A stretch of DNA of 64,000 nucleotides from Ambrosia x helenae (taxonomy: Eukaryota; Streptophyta; Magnoliopsida; Asterales; Asteraceae), in the NCBI GenBank assembly GCA_030844895.1, contig CM061231.1, positions 27,289,149-27,353,148 on the forward strand, in the 5' to 3' direction. Below are positions 11,262-21,980 of the stretch, in pieces (the first letter of the stretch is position 1; each line of letters opens with the position of its first letter). A program made the translations under genes and the position numbers. The notes below the pieces were generated by a model. The model was given only the letters and a program-made list of their open reading frames with translations, had not been told where the DNA came from and did not search any database.

Positions 11262-12198
11262 CAACTTATCCAATTTTTTACATAAATGGGTGGTTTATGA
11301 TGGGGAAGAGTGTTTTTAGGTGGGTAATGAGAAAATTTATGTAAATAGGTAGATAACCAACCCATTCGGCGACCTTGAACATCAACTTTTTAAGATAACA
11401 AATCCGATCAACGACCCTCTTGATAGGTCCATACTCATCCCTTTGAAGCAGGTCGCTGTCCGATTGTCATACAAAGCACATAAGGTCGCTGTCCCATTGT
11501 TCTATCTTGTAATAAGGTCGCCGTCTATCTAGGTCGCTAATCGAATAGTATAGCTTCAATCAAGGTCGCTGAATGAATACTATAGCTTCAAAATTGATTC
11601 AGCTTTTTCCTTGGATTATTATTCACGAGAGGTTGGCATGTATAGTATAATATTTTGGTTTTCTATGGTATGCATGTATAGACTAGAGTATTCTTGCAGG
11701 TATTGATTTGAAATATTAGCGGGGGAATAGTGAGAGTGCAGCTTGTATTGATTCTTAACACTCTAACTGATTATATAAGATGCATGATAGAAGATGGAAA
11801 ACCATCCATCATCTTCACAAATCAAAGATTTTCCACCATCTTCACAAATCAAAGAATTCCCACCATCTTCACAAATCAGAGAATACCATTGAACGACTCT
11901 CTTTGAACATCAGCGACCTTAAAAGAGGAGGTAGAGGACTTAATAAGCGACCTTGAACAAGGTAGGATACTCGATTGGCGACCTTGAAAAACACATTCAA
12001 GGTCGCTCATGCTATAGGCGACCTTCATGATTAAATCATGAAGGTCGCTGATCAATTTTGTTACCTTCACCAAATCATGTTCAAGGTCGCCGAATGGGTT
12101 GATTATCTACCTATTTACACAAATTTTCTCATTACCCACCTAAAAAGACTCTTCCCCATCATAAACCACCCATTTATGCAAAAAGTTCTCAACTTATC
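11262..12198. mobile_element. Mutator-like non-autonomous foldback element with 9-bp TSD
   Basis: The element 11271-12189 (919 bp) is flanked by the 9-bp duplication CAACTTATC (11262-11270 and 12190-12198). Its ends are inverted repeats of about 115 bp with only a few differences: ACATAAATGGGTGGTTTATG on the left, and the complement of CATAAACCACCCATTTATGC on the right. The 9-bp duplication and long terminal inverted repeats fit the Mutator superfamily. The interior has no open reading frame. Instead it carries over a dozen copies of the word GGTCGC/GCGACC in both orientations, usually as AAGGTCGCT. Confidence 0.88.
12018..12048. repeat. Perfect 31-bp palindrome inside the foldback element
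   Basis: GCGACCTTCATGATT, a single central A, then the exact reverse complement. It joins two GGTCGC words head to head. Confidence 0.9.
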
Positions 12199-12433
12199 AG
12201 CCAAGCTATACACTTTCTTCCTGAGTCATCATGATCCTTGTCATACGTGAGTTCTATTCCATCTCCATTAATTAGTAAACTTGGAGCCCTGATTTTAATG
12301 TGTTCTAGCAAATTGTGCTAAAAATGAATTACAAAAATGCATATCGAATTACAATATGGTCAATTCCTTTATACATGGGCAGATCCAGAAACTTTTTTGA
12401 CGGGAGGCACAAGTAGGTTAAAAGAATGCAGGT

Positions 12434-12594
12434 CAAATCAAGTCAAGATAAAATAGATCGGGTAAAACCAATTCATACTTATCTGCTCAAAGACAATTTG
12501 ATAACAAATCAAGTCGGGATAAAATGGGTTGGGTAAAGCCAATTCATACTTATCTGCTTAATGGCAATTGGGTAACAAATCAAGTCCTAATAAC
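12434..12594. repeat. 71-bp tandem repeat, ~2.2 copies
   Basis: Units start at 12434, 12505 and 12576 (partial), each beginning CAAATCAAGTC and containing CCAATTCATACTTATCTGCT. This is the only structure I see between the foldback element and the PIF element. Confidence 0.8.
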
Positions 12595-12671
12595 TAGTTA
12601 AATTTATTTTTAAACAAGTTTTCATTTTATAACAATTCAGACTCGCCCAAAACCTATTCCCCCTTTCAGCT

Positions 12672-14611
12672 TAAGATCGGGTGTAGTGGAGCGCGTTTCA
12701 GGCGTGAAAAGGCAACATAGCGCCCCCCACACCGTTACAGGGGGCACTATGTATTCAAAAATCGTCCCAGCGTTATGTTGATAACGCCATGCAACAAATT
12801 GACCATCCAATCATGCTGTGCCATGTGTCCTTAACGCTCAAAAAAGAAAATCAAACGGTCAAATATGGAGAGGGACAACGGTCTTTTTTTTAAAAGCAAC
12901 GGTTATTTTTTTTAAACTATATATAAGTATACACACTACAAAACACACACTACAACACAAACCCATCAAATACATATTATTCAAACTAAAAAACACAAGT
13001 TCAAAACACAAAAATGTTTCCGTATCGTGCACCTTTTGGGGTCCCGTCTCGCCCGGGTAGCTAAAACCCTACGAGGCCAAACACTACCCAACCGCCACCC
13101 AATATTGATTGGGGCGATTTCGACGCGAACACAATGGGATACGCTCAATTCCATAGCATGTCGGGTCAATTTTTTCAAGGGCCAATGGAGTCTGCGTCAA
13201 ACATGAACGTAAACTATGGCCAAGGTTCTCAAGAGGAGCCCGAGCTCGTGCCTGAAACTCAAGGCGAGCCCGACCAACCACGTCAACCCGAGGGTTCTCA
13301 ACGGGGGGGGGGGGGGGGGGAGCGAGACGCTCGCTCAAAAAAAAAAAGAAACTAACGCACCTCGTCAAAAAAAAAAAAAGTATGAGCGTAGGTCGAAAGA
13401 CGAGGAGTTTGCTTTAGCTCGGGCTTGGATTGACATTTCGAAGGATCCCGAAGTTGGTTAGTATTTTTTTTTGTATTTATATATATTTGTAATCGTATAA
13501 TATTTTTTTTGTAGCTAACTATCAAGACAATCCGTTGTTTTGGATGAGAATTTGAGAGCTATTTTTTTCCGCCATGAATAGAGGGGAGTATCGAGACAAC
13601 GATTCAATATTGGGGAAGTGGACGGATATAAATAATAGATGTCATTCTTTTGCGTAGGTTTACCAACGTTGTAGCGACAACAGGGGCAGTGGGGGGAGGT
13701 GATGATGGTGTGTTGGCAAGAGCGTTGTAGGAAATGAACGCAACCCATGGGACGTTCGGGTATTTGAGGATTTGGGAGATGTTGAGAAAAAGTCCTAAGT
13801 GGGCTGAGGTACCGCCTATGGGTCCGGTAATAGGCGCCAAATCAGGAGAGCAAAACGAAGCAAAACCTCCTCGTCGCGAGATCCGGATACACCGTCATCC
13901 GATGCTCGCTATGTGAGCTTAGGTGATCCTATTAATTTGGAGGATGAGGAGGAGGAGGAGGATATTCCTAGACCACCCGGTAGAAGATCAAAATAGGGTG
14001 GCAAGGCGGAGTCGTCTTTCGGGAGGTGGTGAGTTGAAGGAAGATTTTAAGGAAATGAATCGACGACTACAAGATATTCGCGACCTTGGCCAAAGACGTT
14101 TGGAAACTATGCACCAAAGAGTAGTCGAGAATAAAAGGTTCGTCGACATCCAAGAGGCGAGGCAAAGGGAAAAGGACATTGAGTTTTTGTTCAGATCGAT
14201 CGACCACCTTGAGGGAGACGCCCTAACGTCTTGCACAACTTCATAGACAATAAATTCTTGCCAAACATAACCTCTAGTGTGTTTGGTTTTTTTATGTTGC
14301 GTTTTTTTTTTAATTTGCTATTGTATTTTTTTAGTTGTTTGTTTAGTTGTTTGAATTTAATTAATATTGGTTGTGTGTTTTAATATTATTTGTAATTTTT
14401 TTTATAACATTTGCCTTTTTTTTTTACATTTTAGGTAAATAGTTTTAAAAAATAATAAAATAAACAACCAATCAGAAACAGGGGCCTTATCTTTTTCCCA
14501 CTGCCACTACACCCCATTTTCACTTCAAGCCCCATGTTGACTCAGCTGCCACATGGACCAATCAGAAATAGGGGCCTTATCTTTTTCCCTTCCCCACTAC
14601 ACATGGTCTAA
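12672..14611 (+). mobile_element. PIF/Harbinger non-autonomous element, ORF1-only, copy 1
   Basis: The body 12675-14608 (1934 bp) is flanked by TAA (12672-12674 and 14609-14611), the TWA duplication typical of PIF/Harbinger. Terminal inverted repeats are GATCGGGTGTAGTGG on the left and GACCATGTGTAGTGG (reverse complement) on the right. Near the right end a ~45-bp subterminal unit (CCAATCAGAAAYAGGGGCCT) is present twice. Only an ORF1-type gene is inside and no DDE transposase is present. Its closest relative in the window is the element at 21984-23881. Confidence 0.88.
13014..14246 (+). pseudogene. PIF/Harbinger ORF1: SANT/Myb-like with NAM-associated C-terminal domain, broken
   Basis: The ORF1 product of PIF/Harbinger elements is a Myb/SANT-like DNA-binding partner of the DDE transposase. 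Plant copies are often annotated as NAM-associated or mislabelled glutathione S-transferase T3-like. The start at 13014 (MFPYRAPFGVPSRPGS) meets a stop at once. Recognisable later blocks lie in different frames: YERRSKDEEFALARAWIDIS (~13381), SAMNRGEYRDNDSILGKW (~13573), GTFGYLRIWEMLRKSPKWAE (~13752), then a charged coiled coil to a stop at 14244-14246. Homopolymers (G15 at ~13306; A10-12 at ~13338 and ~13366) probably caused some of the shifts. It is not functional as read. Confidence 0.8.
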
Positions 14612-16271
14612 CCCACCTTAATCCGCCGCCCACTTGCTATGGATTAACGTGCCCTTAGTGGGTCGATTTAAGGGGTGGGCAACCTGAAGTTGCTCCCCTC
14701 CTCTTGTGTGGACATAGTCTACCATTTTCCTTTCGGATTCCAGGGTATAACTGCCTGGTCTCCCACCTGCAACGAGACCATTACAAGATAGAGAGTTGGA
14801 GGGGATTTTTGAGAAACGCTATCTCCAAGGACTTAGATCTTTTTATGGATGTTGGGGATACCTTAAAGATGGGTGATAAATGCTTGTAAGGGAGATGTAT
14901 AAAAATACATGCCCTCAGCAGGGGTACTATCACACAAATGGTAAATATGCTTTTTCTGTGGAATCTGAAGATGCTGTAGATTTAATTGTTAGGATCCAGA
15001 AACTTCGAAACCCAGCTATGGAGCGGGAACTGTGACCCTTACAGGGAATTGTAGGGGATGTAGCCCTCCTTGAACATGTTTTCCTCTCCCCATTCAAACT
15101 ATAATGAGCATCCATCAAAGTTGTCGTTTGGCATTTGCTTAAGACTTGACAGGTTCTTTACGCAAAAGTAGTGGCTTCACCAAGCTCTGTTGAAAATTTG
15201 GTCAAACTCTTGTTGTTGTTGTCCTGATGTACCCTGCGGGTGGTCAAACCGTCTACTAGGCAACAACAAGGTCAAGGAATAGAAAATTCCTACAGTGTTA
15301 TAGCATCCAAGAAGCCCATGTGATGTGAAAAGATGGGTCCAGGTTTGCGTATTTTGTTCCTTCTCTCTTTCATCACTTGGGGGAAAATGCTCTTTTTAGA
15401 GAGGAAGCAGAGGTGGAGGGGAATACTGAAAGGAGTCCCAATATTAAGCAATGCCTCCAAAAAGTCAACGATGGTCATTTCACAGTTGCAGTCAATGTGT
15501 TGTATTCTAGTGGGGTTGCCCCTCTTGAGGATTCTATCATAAAAGCCCTTATTAATAAAGATCCAGTGGTGCCACCTCCGGCCCTGCCTACTAGCTCTGT
15601 CATCGAGCCTGCTCTAGTTGTGGAGGGAGACTGCGTTTTCAGATGTATCAAATCCTTTCAAAGGGACTTTCTATGGGAGAGACGTGATGTGGGCTCAACA
15701 CCTGTTGGACGCTTTTAGTGGTGAGGGTTAGGCGACTTCCTAGGGTTTACTCTTAGCATCATTGTGGTTGTCAACATATGGCTGGGGAGGTTGTGCCCCA
15801 AGTGCTAGCAGTGTTTATCGATTTGGTCCCATGGCCCCATTTTTGAAGCCAGATAATGAAATTTGGCAATTGTAATGGGGGCTAAGTACCTAGGGGATTA
15901 TCAATTTGGAGTGGGTACTTCTAATGGGGCAGAGGCAGTGCTTCACAGCGCGAATAGGTTCCTTAATTCCTTTCACTAGAACGGATCCTAGGTTGTGCTT
16001 ACAGTTGCCTTTTCCAACGTCTTCAATTTGGTTAACCGAACAAGCCTTCTGCGGGAAGTTAATCAACGTTGCCCGTCCATCTATATGTGGATTCAGTTCC
16101 TTTACGCCCCAGCCAGCTAGGTTGTATGATGACAATAACTGAGTAGGGACTACTTCAGGAGTCCAGTAAGAGGACCCCCTAGGGCCTCTCCTATTCGCAC
16201 TTGCATTACACGCCTTAGTTCTCCAAGTACAGGAAAACTGTAACTTTCCCTTTTATGCTTGGTACCTGGAT

Positions 16272-16320
16272 GATGGGACATTTATTGTTTTTTTTTTTTG
16301 AAGAAGATGGGACATTTATT
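16272..16320. mobile_element. 19-bp poly-T insertion flanked by 15-bp duplication
   Basis: GATGGGACATTTATT at 16272-16286 is repeated exactly at 16306-16320 around a 19-bp T-rich insert. On the other strand the insert ends in a poly-A run. It resembles an extremely 5'-truncated retroposon tail with its target duplication. Confidence 0.65.
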
Positions 16321-16626
16321 AGTAACGCCACGAGGTCGCTAAAGCTCTAGACATTATCAGTTTTGTGGGGCTATCCTTAGGGCTTAAATTTAATATTAAG
16401 AAAACAAAGGTTTTTTGGTCGTCGTGCAACGGGGTAAAGGTTAGAGATGGTTTTTTCCCCAGTGAGTTTAGTAGACCGGAAAAAGGCGTGATACTCCTCA
16501 GAGAGCTATTAGTCCAGATGCCAGTGAGATTGGACGTCGTGCAACGGGGTAAAGGTTAGAGACGGTTTTATCTTGGAAGCCACATGACCACATCTTACGG
16601 AACAACGAGGTTGTTGTCCTAGACTC

Positions 16627-16942
16627 GGGGGTTGTTTGGTAGCCTCTTAATGAGACTCTTAACCATTCAGTGCTAAATGATTCAGCATTCAGCGCGTTTG
16701 TTTCAGCCTCTGAATGGAATGGTTAAGTCTGAATCATTAAGATTTTGGATGTTGCTGAACCATTAAGCACTGAACTATTAAGTGCTGAACTAGGCTGAAC
16801 CTTAATGAGGCTCCCCTATCAACGTGGGATAAGAAAACTAACCATTAAGAGATCCAACTTAATGATTCAGCGCTTAACCATTCAGACCTCTTAACCATTC
16901 AGACCTCTTAATGATTCAGCACTTAATCAACCAAACAGCCCC
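16627..16942. mobile_element. MITE with GGGGYTGTTTGGT inverted termini inside the RT pseudogene
   Basis: The left end GGGGTTGTTTGGTAG and the reverse complement of the right end GGGGCTGTTTGGTTG are inverted repeats. The interior is made of repeated words such as CTTAACCATTCAGACC, AATGATTCAGC and TTAAGTGCTGAA in both orientations. Removing about 316 bp restores continuity of the RT element. The flanking overlap is only about CTCGG, so the superfamily (hAT-like or other) is unsettled. Confidence 0.75.
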
Positions 16943-17800
16943 TCGGACTACGTGCAAGCCCTCGGACGCTTAAATGACTGCTTCCCTGATTTCGATCTTG
17001 GCAGTTTCTCAATAAGGGCACCGCCCCCACCAAAGACTCAGAAAACTTTGGCGAATGCCCTCTTTAGCAAAATCGCTGAAAGCATGGGAGAAGTTTTTGG
17101 TTTGTCTCTCCTCCAAAAAGCGGTGGTTGAATGGTTGCAGGGTCCTCATGCCCAGGATTTCTTGATCGTTATCCCGATTGGTGGTTTGGGACAATTTATG
17201 TCCACGGTTGAATATATGGCAATTCTTAAATACCGATTAATGGTTCCCATGTTCTTAGAGGATGAAACTTGTCCGATTTGTCGCAAGGCCTACCTGAATA
17301 AATATGGAGAGCATGCAGTCCATTGCAAAGAGCTTATGGGGTTCAAATACTCCATGACTTAGTACAGGATGCTTTATGGGATATTTTAAGGCGAGCCGGG
17401 ATATCAGCCAAGAAAGAGGACCCCGTGAATTTTCTGACGGGCCCGACGAAGGGGATATTTACTCTACGCCCAGCGGATGTGCTAGTCTTTCGTTAGGATG
17501 GTGAGAAACACCCTTGTGTGGACCTTACGGGCATGTTCCCTCTAGCCTGTTTTCGGGATAATGGTTTTGTGGCTGGCCTGGCCAAGCAATGATGAGGGCA
17601 AAGTCAAAGAAAGTCGAAAAACATGTCAGATCCTGTGAAGATAATCAACATACATTTGTCCCCTTGGCCTTTGATACCTTTGGCTCCTTGACGCCGCAAA
17701 CCGTCCGTTTCCTGACCAGATAGTTAGTAGCTACTAAGTATCAGATGCATCACAGTTTGAAGCGTAGTTTTGCCAATTTTGGGTTGTCTAGACTGATCTA

Positions 17801-18150
17801 ACACTATAATACCTATGTCACCACTAATGGGTGGTATATCCTAGCAGAGTACAGCCAGTCTATTGATAGCCACCTTAAAAGGGGATAATGAATAGTTTTG
17901 GGATTGTGATGTTAGAGCTACCTACAAGATAGAGATATTTAGGCTCAGGTCCAAGCATTCATGAGAACTGGTTGTGTGGATGCTTCAACTGAGAGCCGAA
18001 GGGAAACAGTATCAAGTATTTGACCCGGGCAATGGGCTTCAAGAAGGGATGTTGCCTGCATGTGTATAAATGTTAACCCCGCCAAGAGGCCAACGATTAA
18101 GGAAGTGGTCAATTGGCTCCATAATTTACGGATACAAGGGCAAACATAAA
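17801..18150 (+). pseudogene. LRR receptor kinase 3' fragment (PSY1R/PSKR-like), frameshifted
   Basis: C-terminal kinase-lobe remnant of a tyrosine-sulfated-peptide-receptor-like LRR kinase. Pieces in alternating frames are EYSQS-LIATLKGD (~17855), FGIVMLELPTR (~17898), RSKHS-ELVVWMLQLRAEGK (~17950), QYQVFDPGNGLQEGML (~18008), and ACMCINVNPAKRPTIKEVVN followed by WLHNL (~18056-18130), then a stop. The order agrees with kinase subdomains VIII-XI of that family. At least three frameshifts and two stops are present. It directly follows the decayed RT element on the same strand. Confidence 0.75.
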
Positions 18151-18847
18151 AACACACAGCCTTGAAATACAGATGTGGTTAGTGTACCTGTTAATCAGTC
18201 AGTCGTCTGTAGACACTATTATTTTGCCTTGTATTTGTGTTTTACGTGCGTACAAAATGTATGATCAACCTCATAGCGTTTTTTCCGGCTCATGTCTTTC
18301 AAAAGCATCCTATTCGGTATATATAACTTGATGATGCTCAAGTTATCTGCAATCTACTTGTTTAACAGCAGACTTAACTAGTACCTTCAACAGCAACTGT
18401 TTGAATGGAAAATGAAACATATAAATAAATACATGTGGACCTGCTAATATGGTTGGGATATCAATTTGAACCGCCAACTCAACTACACTCCTACAAACTT
18501 AAAGAATCCAATTTGTCCTGGAGAAGTTAATTAGAAAGCATCTGAGATTTCATATGCTGAATGTTTAGTGTTTACTATCTATAGCTAGCTGTGAGCTGTG
18601 ATGTTTATTCATAAATTTGATACCTAGTTATGGTTAGGACTGAAGTTGTTTATTAAATCGATCATCTTTACTAGTTATTAGCAAAAAAACTATAAACAAG
18701 TCAAAACTGTGTTCATCGCCCAAACTTTTTCACAAGCAATTGCTATTTCAAATACTGATTAATCAATGCATGTATAAAGTAACAGATACAAGATAAGTTC
18801 TATGGATGGATGGGTGTTTTTATCAATTTTCAACTTGCCACGTCATC
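18151..18847. other. Intergenic, 3' of phytoene desaturase
   Basis: About 700 bp with no gene or repeat that I recognise. It presumably contains the 3' UTR of the desaturase next to 18848. Confidence 0.5.
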
Positions 18848-21267
18848 TTAGACCAGGCTTGCTTCAGCCATCACCTCCCCCCTCGCAGCAAGCAACTCGT
18901 AATCCTGTGTAACATAACAAGATGATGCATGAGATCACACAAAATCTCGCCTTGTTTGTGTTTTATGCTTACTCAATTATTTATTACCTGTACAATAGCC
19001 TGGGCACAAAATTTTCCTGACAAAACAGCACCCTCCATTGAAGCCAAATACTTTTGTTTCGTGTAATCACCAGCTAAATAAAATCCTTCTATTGGAGATC
19101 TTTGCAAGGGACGGCAAGGTTCACAGTCTGGCACAGTTTTATAAACCGACCTGAAGCACCACAACCCAATAATTAATTAATACTTCATCAGAATAAACAA
19201 ATTTGTCTTCGGTTTGCACATGTGAATACTAGCCTTGGTGTTTTTACTACATGATATTTCAATATTTTTGCTTTGCTCCCATCTGCTGCAATTTCATCAG
19301 GAAAGAGTCTTGAAAGTTCACTCATGGTGGCATCAATAATTTCAGAGTCACTGCGTGCAATCCATTCTTCTGCGGGTGCAAAAACCAATTCCAACATTGA
19401 CCGATTTGGATCATAATATTCCTGAATAATATGAGCAACTTGTTTAACAGTCTTTCGTCTGTGGGGTAAAAAAGGTAATGTAGTTAACATGTCAATTGCC
19501 ATACAAGTATTACCTTACATGTAACAGACATGTCAGCATATACACTAAGAAGAGGGCTTCTGGAAAAGATGGAAGAAAAATATAAATCGACAGTAGCAGC
19601 AATGCAATGATAAGAGGTGACATGTTGAAAAGTAAAAAAGCCAACATTTTTTATGAGAAAATAATTAACTGTTTTGCAAGAAGTAAGAGATGACGACCTG
19701 CTGAAAAGTAGGTGATCATAAGTGTTTTTGAGCTTCCTGTCAAACCTGAAAATTGGCTGAATTATTATTACCTTATAAGGAAGGATTAGCATTATATTGA
19801 AAGGGTCGGTCCATCTAACCAACCATATATGAACGTTTATAACTGGAACACCAACTAATTTTTCCAACTTTTTGAAGTATGGAACCGGTTTCCAATCTTC
19901 AGGCAAAAGAAGCTTCAGAATGTCAACTGCTTGATGATACAAAACAGCCAGTAAAGTAAAGCTTGTGGCCCCCAGAGAGAAATATGTGGAGACTTCAGCC
20001 AAATGGCGGTTTAATTAACATACCTGGAGTAGCAAACACATAAGCATCACCTTTGATGATAGTCCCGTCATTGAGTAAAAAGTTTTTAACAGTTCCATCT
20101 TTGTTTAACTCAATCTTTTGTATCCGTGAATTAAGTCTGACTTGGCCACCTAGTGATTCAATATGGTCAACAATTGGCATGCAAAGTCTTTCAGGTGGGC
20201 TGCCATCTAAAAATGCCATCTTAGAGCCATGCTTTTCCTATTGATTCATTGTATAGCGGTCAACAATTGAAAGAAAATACAGTCACGAGTTGCAGTGTCT
20301 TTAGACAACAACAATAATGAGCCATCTTTTTCTTTTATATACATAAAACATAAATGAAACTAAACTGTTGTGACATTAATTTATTCCAAATTACTTAATC
20401 AGTAGTAAGCTTGAAGATAATAATAATAATAATAATAATGAGTTTACCTGAAGAAAGCGGTTCAGAGCAATGAGAATGCATTGCATTGAAAGTTCATCTG
20501 GATTGATGAAGTTTAATGCCTTTGACATGGCAATAAAAACCTCAGTAGTAACTCGATCTGGTATGCCCTACAGAAATGATAAAAATATATATATATGCAG
20601 CTGTTTTACTTAAAAATCAACTTATAGTAACTTAAATGACTACATACTTGCTTTCTCATCCAATCTTGAACACTAAGTCCATCTTGAGCCTCAACATAAG
20701 CTTGTCCACCCAACATTGCAGGCAAGAGTCCGATTGCGAATTTGACTTTCTCGGGCCATGTCAACATTTCATTGTTCCTCAAGATAGCCCAAATTCCTAT
20801 AATAGGATGCAAATTAGAAAGATAAGATTCATAGTAGTGGTCGGTCTGAGGTAGTTGTAGTTAGTAGATAACTTGCCATTTAGTGGTGCAGGCAAAACAT
20901 CTGGGAAGTCGAAGCGACTAAATTCACCAGGCTTGTTTGGCATTGCAAAAATCATAGAATGCTCCTTCCATTGTAGTCTATCATTAATCCCTAACTCTCC
21001 AAAGAGGTTCTGTACATTTGGGTAAGCTCCAACTGTGAAGCAAAGGGAAGAGTTAGTTAAAGCAGCTGATTTTCCATCCATTATTAGTTAGTTAGTTGAG
21101 TAAAGTAAAAACTTACAGAAAATGTGTAAGCCTGTCTCGTACCAATCTCCGTCATCATCTTTCCAAGCCGCAACCTTTCCACCAAGAACGTCTCTTGCTT
21201 CAAGCAAAAGGGGCTTATGACCGGCATCAGCCAAATACTTAGCAGTGGATAGACCAGCCAAACCTGC

Positions 21268-21330
<63 letters not shown>

Positions 21331-21771
21331 GTAAGCAAATGAAAGTGAGGAGAAAGAAAGAAAGAAAGAAAAGGGGTACCTGCGCCAGCAATAACAACGT
21401 TTAAGGGCTTAGCTGGACGAGGGGAAGCTCGGAAGGTAGAAGACAAGTAGGCAGCCTCTAAGAAGTTAGAAGTGTTGTCAAGGTCTGGTCTTGGATAGTC
21501 GACGCAGACCACCTATTATTATTATTATTATTATTAATTAATAATAATTTCACATAAATATATACAACAGAATAAGCAATAAGCAATAAGGAATAAGGGA
21601 GGGGGGAATTACAGACAGACAGAAGAAGAAGAAGAAGAAAATAACCTTGAAAGGGCAGTAGACAGTGTTGTTGGTTCTTAATCGGACAGCCGGGAATTGC
21701 AGTCGATGAGCACCCGCCTGACTAAACGACAATACATGGCTCGTTACTACAGAATTTCCAACCAGAGACAT
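18848..21771 (-). CDS. PDS: 15-cis-phytoene desaturase, plastid (complete, 13 exons)
   Basis: Carotenoid enzyme that introduces two double bonds into 15-cis-phytoene to give di-cis-zeta-carotene, using FAD and plastoquinone at plastid membranes. It is the target of bleaching herbicides such as norflurazon. Exons: 21771-21646, 21512-21380, 21263-21117, 21032-20877, 20796-20648, 20567-20448, 20237-20024, 19926-19824, 19745-19698, 19559-19514, 19421-19234, 19150-18988, 18904-18848. They sum to 1650 nt and give 549 aa with no internal stop. A transit-peptide-like N-terminus precedes the FAD motif GAGLAGLSTAKYLADAG (~residue 85). Conserved blocks include GLHIFFGAYPNVQNLFGELG, FLDGSPPERLCMPIV, YVFATPVDILKLLLPEDWK and EGFYLAGDYTKQKYLASMEG. 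Introns 4 and 11 need GC rather than GT at their 5' end; the others are GT-AG. The ATG at 21771 is the first in frame. A PIF/Harbinger element ends about 210 bp upstream. Confidence 0.97.
20416..20439. repeat. (TAA)n microsatellite in PDS intron 6
   Basis: Eight trinucleotide units in the intron between 20447 and 20238, immediately after the donor site of exon 6. Confidence 0.8.
21268..21330. repeat. (TAA)21 microsatellite in PDS intron 2
   Basis: Twenty-one perfect trinucleotide units end only about four bases before the acceptor AG of exon 3. The polypyrimidine tract of this intron, read on the minus strand, is therefore replaced by an ATT repeat. Confidence 0.9.
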
Positions 21772-21980
21772 CACCTCAATTGCAGCTGCTGCTGATGCTG
21801 CTGTTCAATTTTTATTTAATTTAAAAGAGGAGAAGATGATGATGATTAAGAAGATGAAGTAGTAGTAGTTGGTTGGAACGGTTTTTGGCTTGTTTCGTTG
21901 TTGGAACTTGGTCGGCCCTTGTTTCGAATATACCCTCTCCTCCACTCATTTTCCTTTAATCAAATCCAAGTGTTTAACAC

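Larger units (their letters stand above)
14704..17800 (+). pseudogene. Non-LTR reverse-transcriptase gene, heavily decayed
   Basis: Ruined open reading frame of a plant non-LTR-type reverse-transcriptase element. Fragments in several frames keep the family order. The N-terminal part has YNCLVSHLQRDHYKIESWRG (~14733). Next come CLQKVNDGHFTVAVNVLYSS and VAPLEDSIIKAL (~15450-15560). The reverse transcriptase core has DPLGPLLFALALHAL (~16175) and the catalytic YxDD box as WYLDDGTFI (~16258). Then GLKFNIKKTKVFW (~16384), a post-RT region at 16952-17362 ending with the zinc-like ETCPICRKAYLNKYGEHAVHC, and degraded C-terminal pieces to ~17800. Multiple stops and frameshifts, a 34-bp insertion beside the YLDD box and a MITE make it dead. 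Two 3' fragments of the same family occur at 39.7-40.3 kb and 42.4 kb. Confidence 0.83.

Noticed and set aside
16627..16942. A confirmed hAT classification of the MITE in the RT pseudogene
   Set aside because: The flanking overlap is only about 3-5 bp (CTCGG) and not a clear 8-bp duplication, so the superfamily was left open.
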